Origin: Mactromeris polynyma
Lineage: Eukaryota; Mollusca; Bivalvia; Venerida; Mactridae
Direction of reading: 5' to 3'
NCBI GenBank assembly: GCA_032209605.1
Contig: JASFXZ010000003.1
Span: 3,970,807-4,034,806 of the forward strand
Length of the DNA stretch: 64,000 nucleotides
Below the pieces are notes generated by a model. That model was not told where the DNA came from. It saw only the letters and a list, made by a program, of their open reading frames with translations, and ran no database searches. This document shows positions 36,275 to 48,023 of the stretch, piece by piece. The position numbers and the translations under genes were made by a program. How positions within the stretch are numbered: the stretch's first letter is position 1; every line of letters begins with the position of its first letter.

Positions 36275-38182
36275 ATGTTTTCTATTACCAGTATTGCTGT
36301 CTTGGGCTCCATGGTACTGATGGTGCCCTGTCAACGTATGCCAGTGTTTATAGGACCCAATACACCACCAGTGCGAGGGTCACAAGTAAGGGCTCCACCA
36401 GTTCGGGGACCAATGTCGTTTCCTGTCCAGTTTGGAGGCCCCAACACGGTGCCAACGATTCCAGCGCGACCCTCGTCTTCACAAACGCAGACATTTCATC
36501 AAGCCAGTCAACAAACAGAACCCTGGGCCCCTGGTGAACCATCGTGGTTCTTCCCTAGCACCAGACGCCAGTGGATGGGTTCATGTCAACGATTGTAAGT
36601 ACATTTTCTGTACTCTTTAATATAATCAATGCTCTGCTACCCTAATTAGTCAAAATGATTTACGTACGCTATACATTGGATCGCTTTACGACATTGTCAA
36701 CCTGTTTGTGGATGTCGCAAAATTGAATTAAACGCATTGCAGACTAGTTGTGTGATCTCATCTTTAAACAAGAAATATCTTGAAAAAGATGGTCGGAGCA
36801 ATTTATTGCGCAACATAAATATTGCCGAGATGTCACTATTGCTGGTCACTTCAGATCCAAAATGGAATTTGGTATATTCACCGAAATCCAGTGGATCTCG
36901 TTAAGGTATGGTAACCCTTATCAAAAGGTTAACCAATCCGCGTTAAGGTTACACAGTTGTTCAGTTGAAGAGAAGTTGGTTTAGTGGTTAACGTTAGATT
37001 TGATTGGTTTACACAACACTGATATGCAAATAGCAAAGCCATGTTAGTAAGGCTTCGCCGACTAAATCTAACAATGCTGTCTTTAAAAATTGCGATGTAA
37101 AATTATGTTCATAATCGACCATTATACATTATACTTATTGTTAAGAAAACTGAAACAAATTATTGGGTGCATAGATGTTGCAAATTGCATTCGTAGCCTC
37201 GACTTTTTTCCATTAAACGTCGTTTCATTTAACACAAGAACATGCCTGGGAAACCACAGCACTACCTCTTTCGAATCGGAAATGGACATAAAATAGGACG
37301 TGATTAGCCTTGTTGGCGTGTTATGTTTCTGCTGCCAGCTAGCACGGATGTTGCGATAGACGTATCTTTAAAAGAACAATGAATATTCACAGGAGCGAAA
37401 ATGACTTAACTTAGCGTGTACACGACATACACATTGTACATATGATTGAATTGATAAAGTTCTTATTCTTAGATTCTTGAATGATGACATCTTTTTTCAG
37501 GGGTTGTTCCGATGTTGGCGTCCATTGTGTATTTTGGGGGAGTATGTGTCCAACATCAGTGAGACGGGTACCATGTAGGTGCCAGAGGGGATGCCGGGTA
37601 GATACACATTTCATACCCTTCGGTCAAAGACGAGTGATTGATCGATGTAACAACGTGTGTATCTGTGACTCCAGGGAGGGCGTGGTGAGTGAAGCATACA
37701 GTTTCGCTTAATTGTAATTAAACATGGTTATAAATAGAATGTGGACGAGTCCATACAAAACTTAGGGTGTGCAAGGTTTCTTTAAATTAAATGTGTTTCA
37801 ATATAAACCAAAATATTATTTATATTTCCTGTTTAGTAAGCATATAGTGAAATGCCGAGCTTTCTCGTTCTTCACCACGTTTACTCGTGTTAAGTTTACA
37901 CCAATAGCACACATTGCACTGTTTGTGTGGGAATAACGTTATTGTTTGGGCGCCACAGAATCGAAGTAAATCCTTATATTTCATAAAAGAACTTCATTCA
38001 TATACAGCGACCAGTCTTCCATTCAAATTATGTAGATGACACATATCAATATTAATGAGATTCAGAACACGATATCATATATCAATCGACAGACACATCC
38101 TGTTTCTAAATGTCGAAACAACTTTTAAACTGAAGATATATTTTGTTCTTTTCAGGCAAGATGTACATCAAATCGTTGTTAA
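36275..38182 (+). CDS. Secreted Cys-rich protein with VWC-like module (3 exons)
   Basis: Exons 36275-36594, 37501-37684 and 38156-38182 join in phases 2 and 0 with clean donors (GTAAGT, GTGAGT) and acceptors (TTTTTTCAG, TTCTTTTCAG), giving 176 residues. An N-terminal hydrophobic stretch (ITSIAVLGSMVLMV) looks like a signal peptide. Next is a Pro-rich segment with PPVRG twice. The last about 75 residues hold 12 cysteines. The end of the protein, CNNVCICDSREGVARCTSNRC in outline, has C-x3-C-x-C-x8-C-x4-C spacing after an upstream Cys and Gly. This resembles a von Willebrand factor C module, so an extracellular matrix or ligand-binding role is plausible. The exact family is uncertain. Confidence 0.8.
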
Positions 38183-38602
38183 AGTGGATATGTGTTGTAC
38201 GATCGCTGTGAATTCCATGTAACTGTTTACGGGTGTAATCTGTTGAATTAACTTACATGATGCTACTTCAGTTGTAAAATATCCAATGCAGTAGGTTCTT
38301 TTCACCAGAACATAATCGACAAACATCGGGTGAGTCCGGTGAGTTGCGGAAGGATCCGAGGATTGCCGAATTAAGATTATTTTGTATAAAATGTTATTAT
38401 TTTCATGCCATGTTATTTTTTGGATGAAACTTTCTATATGGTCCGTACAGGTCTGGAAGAGAAGTGGTCGGGTCAAATCAATTTTAACTTTAAAGTCCAT
38501 TTGGAATATCAATGGCCGTGTTGAAGTTACTACAATTATGTGAACAAACACTGGGTCGTCTATCAAATAACCTTATTTATTCTATTTAGGGCTGTTAACC
38601 TA

Positions 38603-38608
38603 AATAAA
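38603..38608 (+). terminator. Poly(A) signal of the Cys-rich gene
   Basis: AATAAA in CCTAAATAAAAGTGG, about 420 nt after the stop codon, with no intervening + strand gene. The long antisense ORF between is not supported as a gene. Confidence 0.45.
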
Positions 38609-38971
38609 AGTGGAAGTCACATCACACACATAGTGTAAATAATTATTACTTAATGTAATAAATGACAACATATTACGTATAGTATCAATGAAACTATTTT
38701 AAAAGTCTAATAACATTGATAAACCTATCAAAATGTTGTCACCTTGACGGACGGCGTAACGGACAAACGTCGTACGTAAATCACGTCAATATACAATCTA
38801 TGTTGTTTATTCATCAGTTTTGGTTTAATTTATATTAGTCGGTCGCCTGTCTGCAGCTAAATTAAGCTGTTGGCATACCAAATGACAACATATATGTGAA
38901 AAGATTTCAACCATACTGCAAAATGAATAACATTGAATTAGTGACAGCCGTTAATTGTACTTATCAACAAA

Positions 38972-39066
38972 TTACATTAAAACCTCACTTAAAGCCCACC
39001 TCAAAATTAAGAACACGGTTTTTAAGTCAATTTCCCCTATTTTACTCTATATAATTGTTTTACTGT
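38972..39066 (+). mobile_element. TACAGTAAAACCTC-family element, degraded
   Basis: It shows AAAACCTCACTTAAAGCCCA near the left and GTTTTACTGTA at the right, with the shared interior (TCAAAATTAAGAACAC, TTTTAAGTCAATTT). It is shorter than the copies at 8182 and 43608. Confidence 0.5.
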
Positions 39067-39485
39067 ATTGCAATTTTAAAAGTTAAAAAGGTTTATGCAT
39101 GTACAGTTTAATTATATTCAATTATTTAATTTTTATTTCGTATCAGAACGATCTTATATCTTGTCACTTCCATGCATGAAAATCTGTGTTTGTCCAGAGG
39201 AACTATTTTGTGGACACGAATTTATATTTTGTTAAAGTATTTATACTATTTACACGTTCTGGTTTGAAATGCATAACATGAAAGCAGACGTTTTCGATGT
39301 ATCATAGCTGAGCAGTGATGTATGCAATTCATGTTCAATAAATCTTCGTAATACATGTATATTGTTAATGTTGTTGTTTTACTTTGCTCACGTAGTTAAG
39401 TGGAAAACGAGATTTATTACAAACACCGTGCTGGGTTTCAAAATACCGACTTATTGTCATGATTAAAAAAAATCTGCAATATAAA

Positions 39486-39646
39486 TACAGTCGAGCCTCG
39501 AACTTTTATTTCGAATAATACATGGTTTCGAAGAGCCCATTTCAACTTGACGTGCATTAGAAAATACACCAGGACCTGCTATTTATTTCGGATGAAACCA
39601 AGTATTCGGATAGAAGGTTGTCGAATAAACGAGTCCCGTCACTGTA
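39486..39646 (+). mobile_element. TACAGTCGGACCTCG-family element
   Basis: It starts TACAGTCGAGCCTCG and ends ACGAGTCCCGTCACTGTA, with the interior words GAAGAGCCCATTTCAACTTG and CCAGGACCTGCTATTTAT shared with 45591 and 62631. About 160 bp, non-coding. Confidence 0.65.
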
Positions 39647-40472
39647 TACAAAATTTGTTTTACTTCATTGTTTACCCAAACTTACGATACCCAAAATCCA
39701 CATATGATTGTGAACAAAACAACTGCGGGTAAAGATTGATAAACAGCAGAAATGTAAGCTTCTAGGAACATATACATATGCAAACGTACAAGGAAATCGA
39801 CATATCAGCGCATTGTGACAAGAACTACCCCTTTAAAGCTTATAAAATCGGACATGTTAAAAATAAACAAGAATAGTTCATGCACACCGAATTAACAGTT
39901 ACCGTCCGTACCCAATTCTATTCTCGGACAACTAGCCCCCCATGTCGGACAACGTGTACACTAGGACAAGTGTACATGCAAACTTCCAGAGCTCTGTATA
40001 TGGTATTTCTTCTCTCTACAGCTTCGTTGAAAGAGAGCACGCACTGTCGACACTTACACACTTGTAGCTCTATACAAGAACGTTTTTGAACATTTTCATT
40101 TCCAAAATGGTGCTAAAAATTAAGATTTTAAATGTAACGAGTTGCTCGAGAGCTTTCAATAAATTAACAAGTCGCCGTGATGTTTGAAAACGCGTGATCA
40201 GCTCAAATTCCCATCAGGGAAAGTTAATAGTAGAAAATAGAAATTTAACAACGCAGCATTTCTATTTCTAAAAGTATTGCGTATTAAACTTAACAAAGAG
40301 ATATTATGATTAAGGTTCAAGCATGGAGAATACGGAAAGTAATTTTCAACTTCATGTATTTACAATGTATACACTATCTATAAATAGTACCAACACAACA
40401 CGCTTTAAAATATAATGTAGAACGTAAAATGTAGGATTGACCCATCAATGTCGATTAGGCTGTGCTCATTAA
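39647..40472. other. Intergenic, one possible old repeat
   Basis: No gene supported. Segments near 39915-39990 with repeated GGACAA(C/G)T words resemble those at 27600-27830 and may be remains of one dispersed family. Confidence 0.4.
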
Positions 40473-40780
40473 TATTACAATTACGTTGTTTTTCTCCTAA
40501 TCACAATTACCAACGTAAATAAGCCACTATACGCAGTCAAATTCATATGACACACAAATAATGTCGCTAACAACAACCCCGCTTTCGCTGCACACGATTG
40601 GTTAATTGAAGCAGTTCAAAACGTACAGTGATTAACGTTCGTATAATGATGAATTTAAGAGAAGTTGTGTTTATACTGTAGAGTTTTTTTTAAACTCGTC
40701 ATTAACTCACTAATGATTGATACCGCGTGAAACCGAGGTCCGTTACGCTGTACGTCATATACGTTGATATCACTGGGGCG

Positions 40781-40787
40781 TATAAAA
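40781..40787 (+). promoter_or_regulatory. TATA box, repeat-protein gene A
   Basis: TATAAAA in GGGGCGTATAAAATGAAACG, 159 nt before ATG. The whole block, through the downstream CTCCAATTAAACGATCACTT, is preserved at 46922 in unit B, so a real promoter is likely. Confidence 0.7.
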
Positions 40788-40945
40788 TGAAACGATCTCC
40801 AATTAAACGATCACTTGTTACACGGAAAGCGGCTTAAGAGGACTTAAAACACTTAATTTAATAAAGAAACGAATTTATAAACAAAATCTAAGAAAAAAAC
40901 TTTTCACATTGTAACAAAACTGGACTTTAAAGGATAAATAACACA

Positions 40946-43900
40946 ATGGGGACTTTAGCCGTTTCCGTGTTTTTCGCTTTATTGGGAATTGCCTGTGCTC
41001 AAAATGCTAACTCAGCCGCAACTGTGAGAGATCTGACAACTGGTACAGATTCACATGGAGTACCAGGTTTAAGCAATGTCATTGATAGCATGGGTGGTTC
41101 AAGCAGTGGTGGTTCCACACCTGATAGTGCCGCTGGAGGTTTCCTGCCCCCTGCTCCTATTGGCGGTACAGGGTCAGACGGTTTTACAGGACTCACATTG
41201 CCTGGCGACGTTGGTCGTCCAAGAGGTGACATTGGCGGTGATCCGATGGGAGGTACCGGTAGTAGAGGCAGAGATATGGTCCCACCGATTAGAAATGATC
41301 CTGTCGACAGAGATCCAATGAGAATGGGACCTAGTCGCGACAGATTTGGTCCAGGTTTCGGAAGTGATGGTATGATGGGTCCTGATAGAATGGGTCCTGG
41401 TATGACGGACAGACCTAGTCGCGATAGAGGAAGTTTGGATAGACGTGGCGGCGACAGATTCGGCATGGGTGGCGACAGGCCTAGTGCCGGTGGCGACAGG
41501 TTTGGTGCCGGTGGCGACAGATTCGGAATGGGTGGTGACAGGCCTGGTGCAGGTGGCGACAGGTTTGGTGCCGGTGGCGACAGATTCGGAATGGGTGGTG
41601 ACAGGTCTGGTGCAGGTGGCGACAGGTTTGGTGCAGGTGGCGACAGATTCGGAATGGGTGGTGACAGGCCTGGTGCAGGTGGCGACAGGTTTGGTGCCGG
41701 TGGCGACAGATTTGGAATGGGTGGTGACAGGCCTGGTGCAGGTGGCGACAGGTTTGGTATAGGTGGCGACAGATTCGGAATGGGTGGTGACAGGCTTGGT
41801 GCAGGTGGCGACAGATTCGGCATGGGCGGTGACAGGCTTGGTGCAGGTGGTGACAGGTTTGGTACAGGTGGCGACAGATTCGGAATGGGTGGTGACAGGC
41901 TTGGTGCAGGTGGCGACAGATTCGGAATGGGTGGTGACAGGCCTCGTGGGGGCGGCGACCGATTCGGAATGGGTGTTGATAGGCCTGGTGCAGGTGGCGA
42001 CAGGTTTGGTGCAGGTGGCGACAGATTCGGAATGGGTGGTGACAGGCCTGGTGCAGGTGGCGACCGATTCGGCATGGGTGGTGACAGGCCTCGTGTGGGC
42101 GGCGACCGATTCGGAATGGGTGGTGACAGGCCTGGTGCAGGTGGCGACAGGTTTGGTGCAGGTGGTGACAGGCCTCGTGTGGGCGGCGACCGATTCGGAA
42201 TGGGTGGTGACAGGTCTGGTGCAGGTGGCGGCAGGTTTGGTGCGGGTGGAGACAGAGGTCGGGGAATTGACAGCAGAGACCCAATGGCGGGAAGTCCTGA
42301 CAGAAGAGATCCATTGGCGGGAGGTCCTGCAAGAAGAGATCCCATGCCGGGAGGTACTGCAAGAAGGGACCCGATGGCGGGAGGTACTGACAGAAGGGAC
42401 CCGATGGCGGGAGGTACTGACAGAAGAGATCCTATGGCGGGAAGTCCTGCAAGAAGAGATCCCATGCCGGGAGGTACTGACAGAAGAGATCCAATGGCGG
42501 GAGGTCCTGCAAGAAGAGATCCCATGGCTGGAGGTATGGACAGACGAGATCCTATGGGAGGTACTGACAGGAGGAGAGACCCAGTCGATATCGGTCGATC
42601 AGATAGACGAAGCGACTCAAGCCGCCGAGGTGGCGATCGGGGTATGAGAGACAGTGGAAGAGGTGACCGAAGAAGAGGTTCTCGAGGAGACAGAGGACGC
42701 AGCGAGCGATTCCCTATGCCAATGGGTATGGGTGGAGGACCATTTATGGGATCTCCTATGGGATTCGGGTCTATGCCTCCTGCTGGTAGTATGAATTCAA
42801 GCTCTATGGGAATGTTCGGAAGTCCAAGATTCGGTACACCCATGATGGGTGGAATGATGGATCCAAGAATGTCGAGATTTGCGTCCATTGGTGGCATGCC
42901 TGCTCGTTCATTTGGCGGTGGAATGATGCCTGGCTTCGGAGGAATGGGTGGAGGACTGGGCGGAGGAATGGGCGGAGGAATGGGCGGAGGAATGGGCGGC
43001 GGTATGTGTGAGTATTTTAATGTAGTTTCTGAGTTTACAATAGCTTCGGAAGTCGACGTATTTAATATTCTAGTATTCATAACGTTACAAATACATTTAG
43101 AACAGTGATCCTTATCTAATTGACAAAGTGTAGCAGTACAATTATCGTTTGACAAAACTAATAAGAAAGCATTTGTCTACAAATATTTCAGTTTATCCGG
43201 GTGTGATGGGCACCGGTATGATGTATCCAGGGGGAATGATGGGATCTCCAGGTATGGGCATGCCTTCTGGTATGATGGGATCTCCAGGTATGGGCATGCC
43301 TTCTGGTATGATGGGATCTCCAGGAATGGGAATGATGGGATCGTCAGGTATGGGCATGCCTTCTGGTATGATGGGATCGTCAGGTATGGGCAGTTCGTCT
43401 AGTTTTGGAAGCAGTAAGTATTTTAATCAGTATTAAATACTTTTTCAGAACGCTATTAAATGATTTCCATAGTTTATCGGAAAAACTAAGAAATAATTAT
43501 TATGTATACAAGACTTACACAAAAGTTCAAGAATTGTCGTTGTGAACACAATACTGTCAATATTGTGCGTCTGTTATTTCAAGGAACAAACGTATTTAAA
43601 TAAATAATACAGTAAAATATCACTTAAAGACCACTTCAATATTAAAACCACATTAAAATTAAGACCACAATTTACAAGTACATTTTCACTGTTTTGGTCT
43701 TATTCAACCTCAATAGAAGACTAGCTTTAAAGGGTACCAGCGGTGGTCTTAGTATATAGGGTTTACTGTATATTCTGTTCAGTTAACGCAAATATCCAAA
43801 GACACGGCGACTCCGAAGAATACAAATACATGTACACATTTGGTCATAACCGGTGGTGCATGCCTTTCAGCGCAGTGTTTAAACGAAATATATCAATTTT

Positions 43901-44362
43901 ACTTCGATTTAAATCGTTAGCAATGAATTATAACAGGCTGACCTCGCTTATTCGATAACCTTCCCTCCGAATACTTGGTATCATCCGAAATAAGTATCAG
44001 GTCCCGTTGTATCGTCTGATGCACATCGAATTGAAATGGGCTATTCGTAACCATGTATTATTCGAAATAAAATTTCGCACCCGACGAAATAGAATGAACG
44101 AGGTCCGACTGTATATTCATGTATTTGCGTAAAAAAACTATGACCTAGTAGAAAATATGTGTTTTGTTTGTGATACAGGACTTTTATGACTTTATTTATT
44201 TCAGTGCCGATGGGAGGTTTCATGCCAAGCAGCGGTGGTTTCGATTCCTTTAGTGGAGGCCGCAGTGGAGGCCGCAGTGGAAGCCGCGGTGGTGGTGGTG
44301 GTGGTGGTCGAGGTAGATCATCATCTGGGTCCGGTAGTGGCTCAGGATCACGCGGTTTCTAA
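40946..44362 (+). CDS. Secreted Gly/Met/Asp/Arg repeat protein A (3 exons)
   Basis: Exons 40946-43007, 43192-43413 and 44205-44362 join in phase 1 (T|GTGAGT and A|GTAAGT donors; TTTCAG acceptors) for 813 residues. [19 protein letters not shown] is a classic signal peptide. Domains in order: Ser/Gly-rich leader to about residue 60; [24 protein letters not shown] repeats (about 41450-42255); about nine [14 protein letters not shown] 10-residue repeats (about 42274-42560); an Arg-rich tail with RGD triplets; Met/Gly-rich GGGMGGGM and [12 protein letters not shown] repeats; and a Ser/Gly/Arg C terminus ending GSRGF. RGD occurs in RPRGDIGG and in [14 protein letters not shown]. It looks like an extracellular structural protein (shell-matrix or adhesive type), but no named family is recognised. 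Confidence 0.88.
41450..42255 (+). repeat. Coding repeat block, GGDRFG(M/A)
   Basis: Units of 24 nt (GGTGGCGACAGATTCGGAAT and variants) encode [16 protein letters not shown] alternation, arranged in higher-order pairs and triplets. Five frames besides the coding one stay open through it, so neighbouring ORFs on both strands are shadows. Confidence 0.85.
43608..43770 (+). mobile_element. TACAGTAAAA-family element in intron 2 of gene A
   Basis: It starts TACAGTAAAATATCACTTAA and ends GTTTACTGTA. The unit B copy is at 48634-48796. The same family occurs at 6803, 8182 and 38972. Confidence 0.7.
43931..44113 (+). mobile_element. TACAGTCGGACCTCG-family element in intron 2 of gene A
   Basis: The left end AACAGGCTGACCTCGCTTAT and right end AACGAGGTCCGACTGTA are inverted relatives. 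The unit B copy is at 48957-49139. It sits about 90 bp before exon 3. Confidence 0.7.
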
Positions 44363-44526
44363 GCACTGAAGATCTTGTCCCATATAATTATACATATTGG
44401 AGAAAGATACGAACAAGTACACTCAAATGCTTTCCTAATTGGTTACTATTTACATCGGCATATTTGACAAAAAGGACGATAAAATACAACAGAATTTGAC
44501 TCTTTTTGTAAAGACTCATACATCAA

Positions 44527-44699
44527 TCAGTGGACACTGGTTAGCTGGAACTCGGTTGTGTCGAATAACCCGGATGACTCGAACTGCGTATTAAAAACAT
44601 ACATGTACATTGGACGCAACTTCGGTCGACTAGAACTACAGTTTACTCGAACTAATTTCGTCAGTACCGACGAGTTCTAGCCAATGAGATTTCACTGTA
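44527..44699 (+). mobile_element. Inverted-repeat element, intact in unit A
   Basis: The left end (CAGTGGACACTGGTTAGCTG, then GAACTCG) and right end (CGAGTTCTAGCCAATGAGAT, then TTCACTGTA) are approximate inverses. In unit B the same element (from about 49543) is cut at the junction near 49689 and lacks its right end. Confidence 0.6.
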
Positions 44700-45590
44700 C
44701 GAAAATGCTCGCATGAGTAACCGCAAATGATTCACCATCAACGGTTTGATGAAGAAATATAACTTCATTGTATACATCAAGTTATAAGATTGAGTGACCG
44801 ATTAGTAAAGTGGTTTAGTGTATGTGTAGGCCGCAAATAATTCAAGAAAATCCATGTATTTACATAATGTAGCGAGCATGTTGTTTGTTTTCCGCGTTTT
44901 TTGAAGACCAACTTAAAGGAACTGTCTTGAATTTAAGTTTCAATTTTTATAACTTGTCTCGTTTCTTTATATGTATTTATAAACTTCTTTGTTTGATCCC
45001 GGTGTCGCGTCTTGCTCTGTACAATTGCATTGTTTTTGTTTTCGTCTAATCTTACGGCTTTTATTTATTGCTGCTATTGTTTTATATATATACCTGTTTG
45101 GGGATATTGCAGAATGACACAAAATTTTCGATGCTATAAATCGAGCACATATTTATTATATTCTGCACTCAGTATTTGTGAATGCTTCTTTGAACATGTG
45201 ATTTGTGTTGTCATAGTGATTATTAAGATGGATTGAGAAAGTCCCGATGCGTGTAACAAGATAAATAAATGAATGGTTAAATAAAGTAATGAAAGGTGAT
45301 TTAACACTATTATGTATTTTATCATTGTCTTTGTCACTGAGTGATAGAAAGAGATAAACTGTCATTGATGTGTTGCGTTCCATCTTTTAACGGATGATGT
45401 TTCAATGTATTTTTATTCAAAGAAATCTTACTATTGTTTGACGAGTTTTTATCCTACATTTATAACATTATCAACATTTATCTTATCGTCCATGAGTACT
45501 TGACGATTGTCAACATAAATGTTACACGCGCTCCACAAATTCCATTACAAACAAATCAACAGATTTACTCGTTAATGTTATCGAGAAAAG
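44700..45590. other. Intergenic downstream of gene A
   Basis: No gene. AATAAA words near 45264 and 45282 are possible late poly(A) signals for gene A, about 0.9 kb after its stop. The closer GATAAAATAC near 44480 is a weaker candidate. Confidence 0.35.
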
Positions 45591-45725
45591 TACAGTCGGA
45601 CGTCGTTCATACAGTTTCGAATAGCCCATTTCAATTCGACGTGCCTAAGAAGATAAATCGGGACTTATTATTGTTTTTGATAATACCAAATATTCGGATA
45701 GAAGAATAAACGAGATCCGACTGTA
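45591..45725 (+). mobile_element. TACAGTCGGACCTCG-family element, short form
   Basis: It runs from TACAGTCGGACGTCGTTCAT to AACGAGATCCGACTGTA, 135 bp with clear inverted termini. It lies in the 1.6 kb present only in unit A. Confidence 0.75.
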
Positions 45726-46921
45726 TGTCAGTAAATGAAGATAATATATACATGTACATGTAGTTTCAATCAAGATATTAAATTGTTTTGTTTGCAATGT
45801 TAAATTAAATTAAGATGATTTCTGGGACTATCGTCAAGGGCTGGAAGTGACTTGATTCCACGCTCAGCATGCCAGAGTTACCACGAGCGTATGCCAAATC
45901 TTCGTCCCAATATGTAATAACATCGCGGTCGCCGCTACCCCCAAGTCAATATGATGCAGCATGGGATTGGGTCATTTCGAATCATGGAAAAAAACATTTT
46001 TCTGATTTCAAACATCTTGTGCAGTAAACATGTAGGGTAAATGATTTATGTCACTATGAAGATCTATCGATCGTCAGATACATAAAAATGCAGAAATCAA
46101 CACATAGCCAAGTTTGCACGTTCATTAAAATACATGTTACTTATTTAAAATGCTGAATGAAGATTAAATACAAGTATGCAAGTTTATTCAAATACACATG
46201 TACATGTCATTCAATTTATGCAACACTTGATTGGCGACTTTGTTAAAGCCAATTCCTCTTAAAGGGATTGTCTCCCTTCCTCGCGAAAACGACACTTGTC
46301 AAAAATGGTCTATAATCGATATTGGTTCATGTTATAACCGATTAATATACTCTAATTTTATGTCTCCGAATCATTATCGTGCCTCGGACTGTAGTATGCC
46401 AAGCTGGCACATGCGGTATTATAATAAGGTTATCTTAATTTCGCGGTTGTCTTTGAATATGAGCTTTCTGCAGTTCTAAAACATATACAAATATAATTAA
46501 AACATACAATGGTCACAACTAATTCATCATACAGTAGGGTGGATTGCTATACTACTCAGATTTCAGAACCAGTATTCTTATCTCCCCTGTTCATATTTGG
46601 TATATTCGCCATCTGGCATCCACAATAATCACTTATATTACAATTACGTTGTTTTTTCTCATAATCACAATTACCAACGTAAATAAGCCACTACGCAGTC
46701 AAATTCATATGACACACAAATAATGTCGCTAACAACAACCCCGCTTTCGCTGCACACGATTGGTTAATTGAGGAAGTTCGAAACAGTGATTAACGTTCGA
46801 AAGAGAAGTTGTGTTCATACTGTAGAGTTTTTTTAAACTCGTCATTAACTCACTAATGATTGATACCGCGTGAAACCGAGGTCCGTTACGCTTTACGTCG
46901 AATACGGATATCACTGGATCG

Positions 46922-46928
46922 TATAAAA
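46922..46928 (+). promoter_or_regulatory. TATA box, repeat-protein gene B
   Basis: TATAAAA in GATCGTATAAAATGAAACG, 166 nt upstream of ATG 47088, with the same flanks as the unit A promoter. The promoter therefore survived although the gene body decayed. Confidence 0.6.
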
Positions 46929-47087
46929 TGAAACGATCTCCAATTAAACGATCACTTGCTACACGGATGCGGTTTCAGAGGAATTGAAACTCTTAATAAA
47001 GAAACGAATTTATAAACAAAATCTAAGAAATATACTTTTCACATTGTAACAAAATATTAAACTGGACTTTAAAGGATAAATAACACG

Positions 47088-48023
47088 ATGGGGACTTTAG
47101 CCGTTTCCGTGTTTTTCGTTTTATTGGGAATTGCCTGTGCTCAAATTCCTGATTCAGCCACAAGTGTGACAGATCTGACAATTGGTACAGATTCACATGG
47201 AGTACCATGTTTAAGAAATGTCATTGATAGCATGGGTGGTTCAAGCAGTGGTGGTTCCACACCTGATAGTGCCGCTGGAGGTTTCCTGCCCCCTGGTCCT
47301 ATTGTCGGTGCAGGGTCAGATGTTTTTACAAGATTCACATTGCCTGACGACGTTGGTCTTCCAAGATGTGACAATGGCAGTGATATGGTCCCACCGTTTA
47401 GAAATGATCCTGTCGACAGAGATCCAATGAGAATGGGCCCTAGACGAGATCCAATAGCTGGAGGTACGGACAGACGAGATCCAATGGCTGGAGGTACGGA
47501 CAGACGAGATCCAATGGCTGGAGGTACGGACAGACGAGATCCAATAGCTGGAGGTACGGACAGACGAGATCCAATAGCTGGAGGTACGGACAGACGAGAT
47601 CCAATGGCTGGAGGTACGGACAGACGAGATCCAATAGCTGGAGGTACGGACAAACGAGATCCAATAGCTGGAGGTACGGACAGACGAGATCCAATGGCTG
47701 GAGGTACGGACAGACGAGATCCAATAGCTGGAGGTACGGACAGACGAGATCCAATGGCTGGAGGTACGGACAGACGAGATCCAATGGCTGGAGGTACGGA
47801 CAGACGAGATCCAATGGCTGGAGGTACGGACAGACGAGATCCAATAGCTGGAGGTACGGACAGACGAGATCCAATGGCTGGAGGTACGGACAGACGAGAT
47901 CCAATAGCTGGAGGTACGGACAGACGAGATCCAATGGCTGGAGGTACGGACAGACGAGATCCAATGGCTGGAGGTACGGACAGACGAGATCCTATGGCTG
48001 GAGGTACGGACAGAGTATTTTAA
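47088..48023 (+). CDS. Truncated repeat protein B (exon 1 of a decayed paralogue)
   Basis: The ORF has 311 codons with the signal peptide [19 protein letters not shown], nearly identical to paralogue A. The leader diverges: the RPRGD of A is LPRCD here, and extra Cys appear. After MRMGP it jumps directly into 19 copies of RRDP(M/I)AGGTD (30 bp each, 47441-48014) and ends DRVF-stop by reading into former intron. The GGDRFG block, Arg-rich tail, GGGM block and GTGAGT donor of A are missing. The only donor-like site at the end, AGA|GTATTT, would be phase 0 and would hit a stop in exon 2. A short secreted product is possible; otherwise it is a pseudogene. Confidence 0.6.
   Translation: MGTLAVSVFFVLLGIACAQIPDSATSVTDLTIGTDSHGVPCLRNVIDSMGGSSSGGSTPDSAAGGFLPPGPIVGAGSDVFTRFTLPDDVGLPRCDNGSDMVPPFRNDPVDRDPMRMGPRRDPIAGGTDRRDPMAGGTDRRDPMAGGTDRRDPIAGGTDRRDPIAGGTDRRDPMAGGTDRRDPIAGGTDKRDPIAGGTDRRDPMAGGTDRRDPIAGGTDRRDPMAGGTDRRDPMAGGTDRRDPMAGGTDRRDPIAGGTDRRDPMAGGTDRRDPIAGGTDRRDPMAGGTDRRDPMAGGTDRRDPMAGGTDRVF
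47441..48014 (+). repeat. 30-bp coding minisatellite, 19 copies
   Basis: The unit is CGAGATCCAATGGCTGGAGG plus TACGGACAGA. Variation is almost only ATG/ATA (Met/Ile) and one AGA/AAA, so copies are recent or homogenised. Paralogue A has about nine more diverged units. Confidence 0.93.

Larger units (their letters stand above)
40473..46635 (+). repeat. Unit A of a head-to-tail segmental duplication
   Basis: Unit A begins near TATTACAATTACGTTG and ends after CGCCATCTGGCATCCAC. Unit B (46636-50035) begins and ends with the same words. The units share promoter, gene, introns and embedded mobile elements in the same order, so those elements pre-date the duplication. Unit A includes a 1.6-kb segment (about 44676-46281) that unit B lacks. 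Confidence 0.88.

Noticed and set aside
38168..38566. 132-codon antisense ORF
   Set aside because: No recognisable motif; it lies in the likely 3'UTR of the Cys-rich gene.
40999..43155. 718-codon antisense ORF opposite gene A
   Set aside because: It mirrors the GGDRFG/RRDP coding repeats, lacks a signal peptide or splice context, and arises from codon bias of the repeat.
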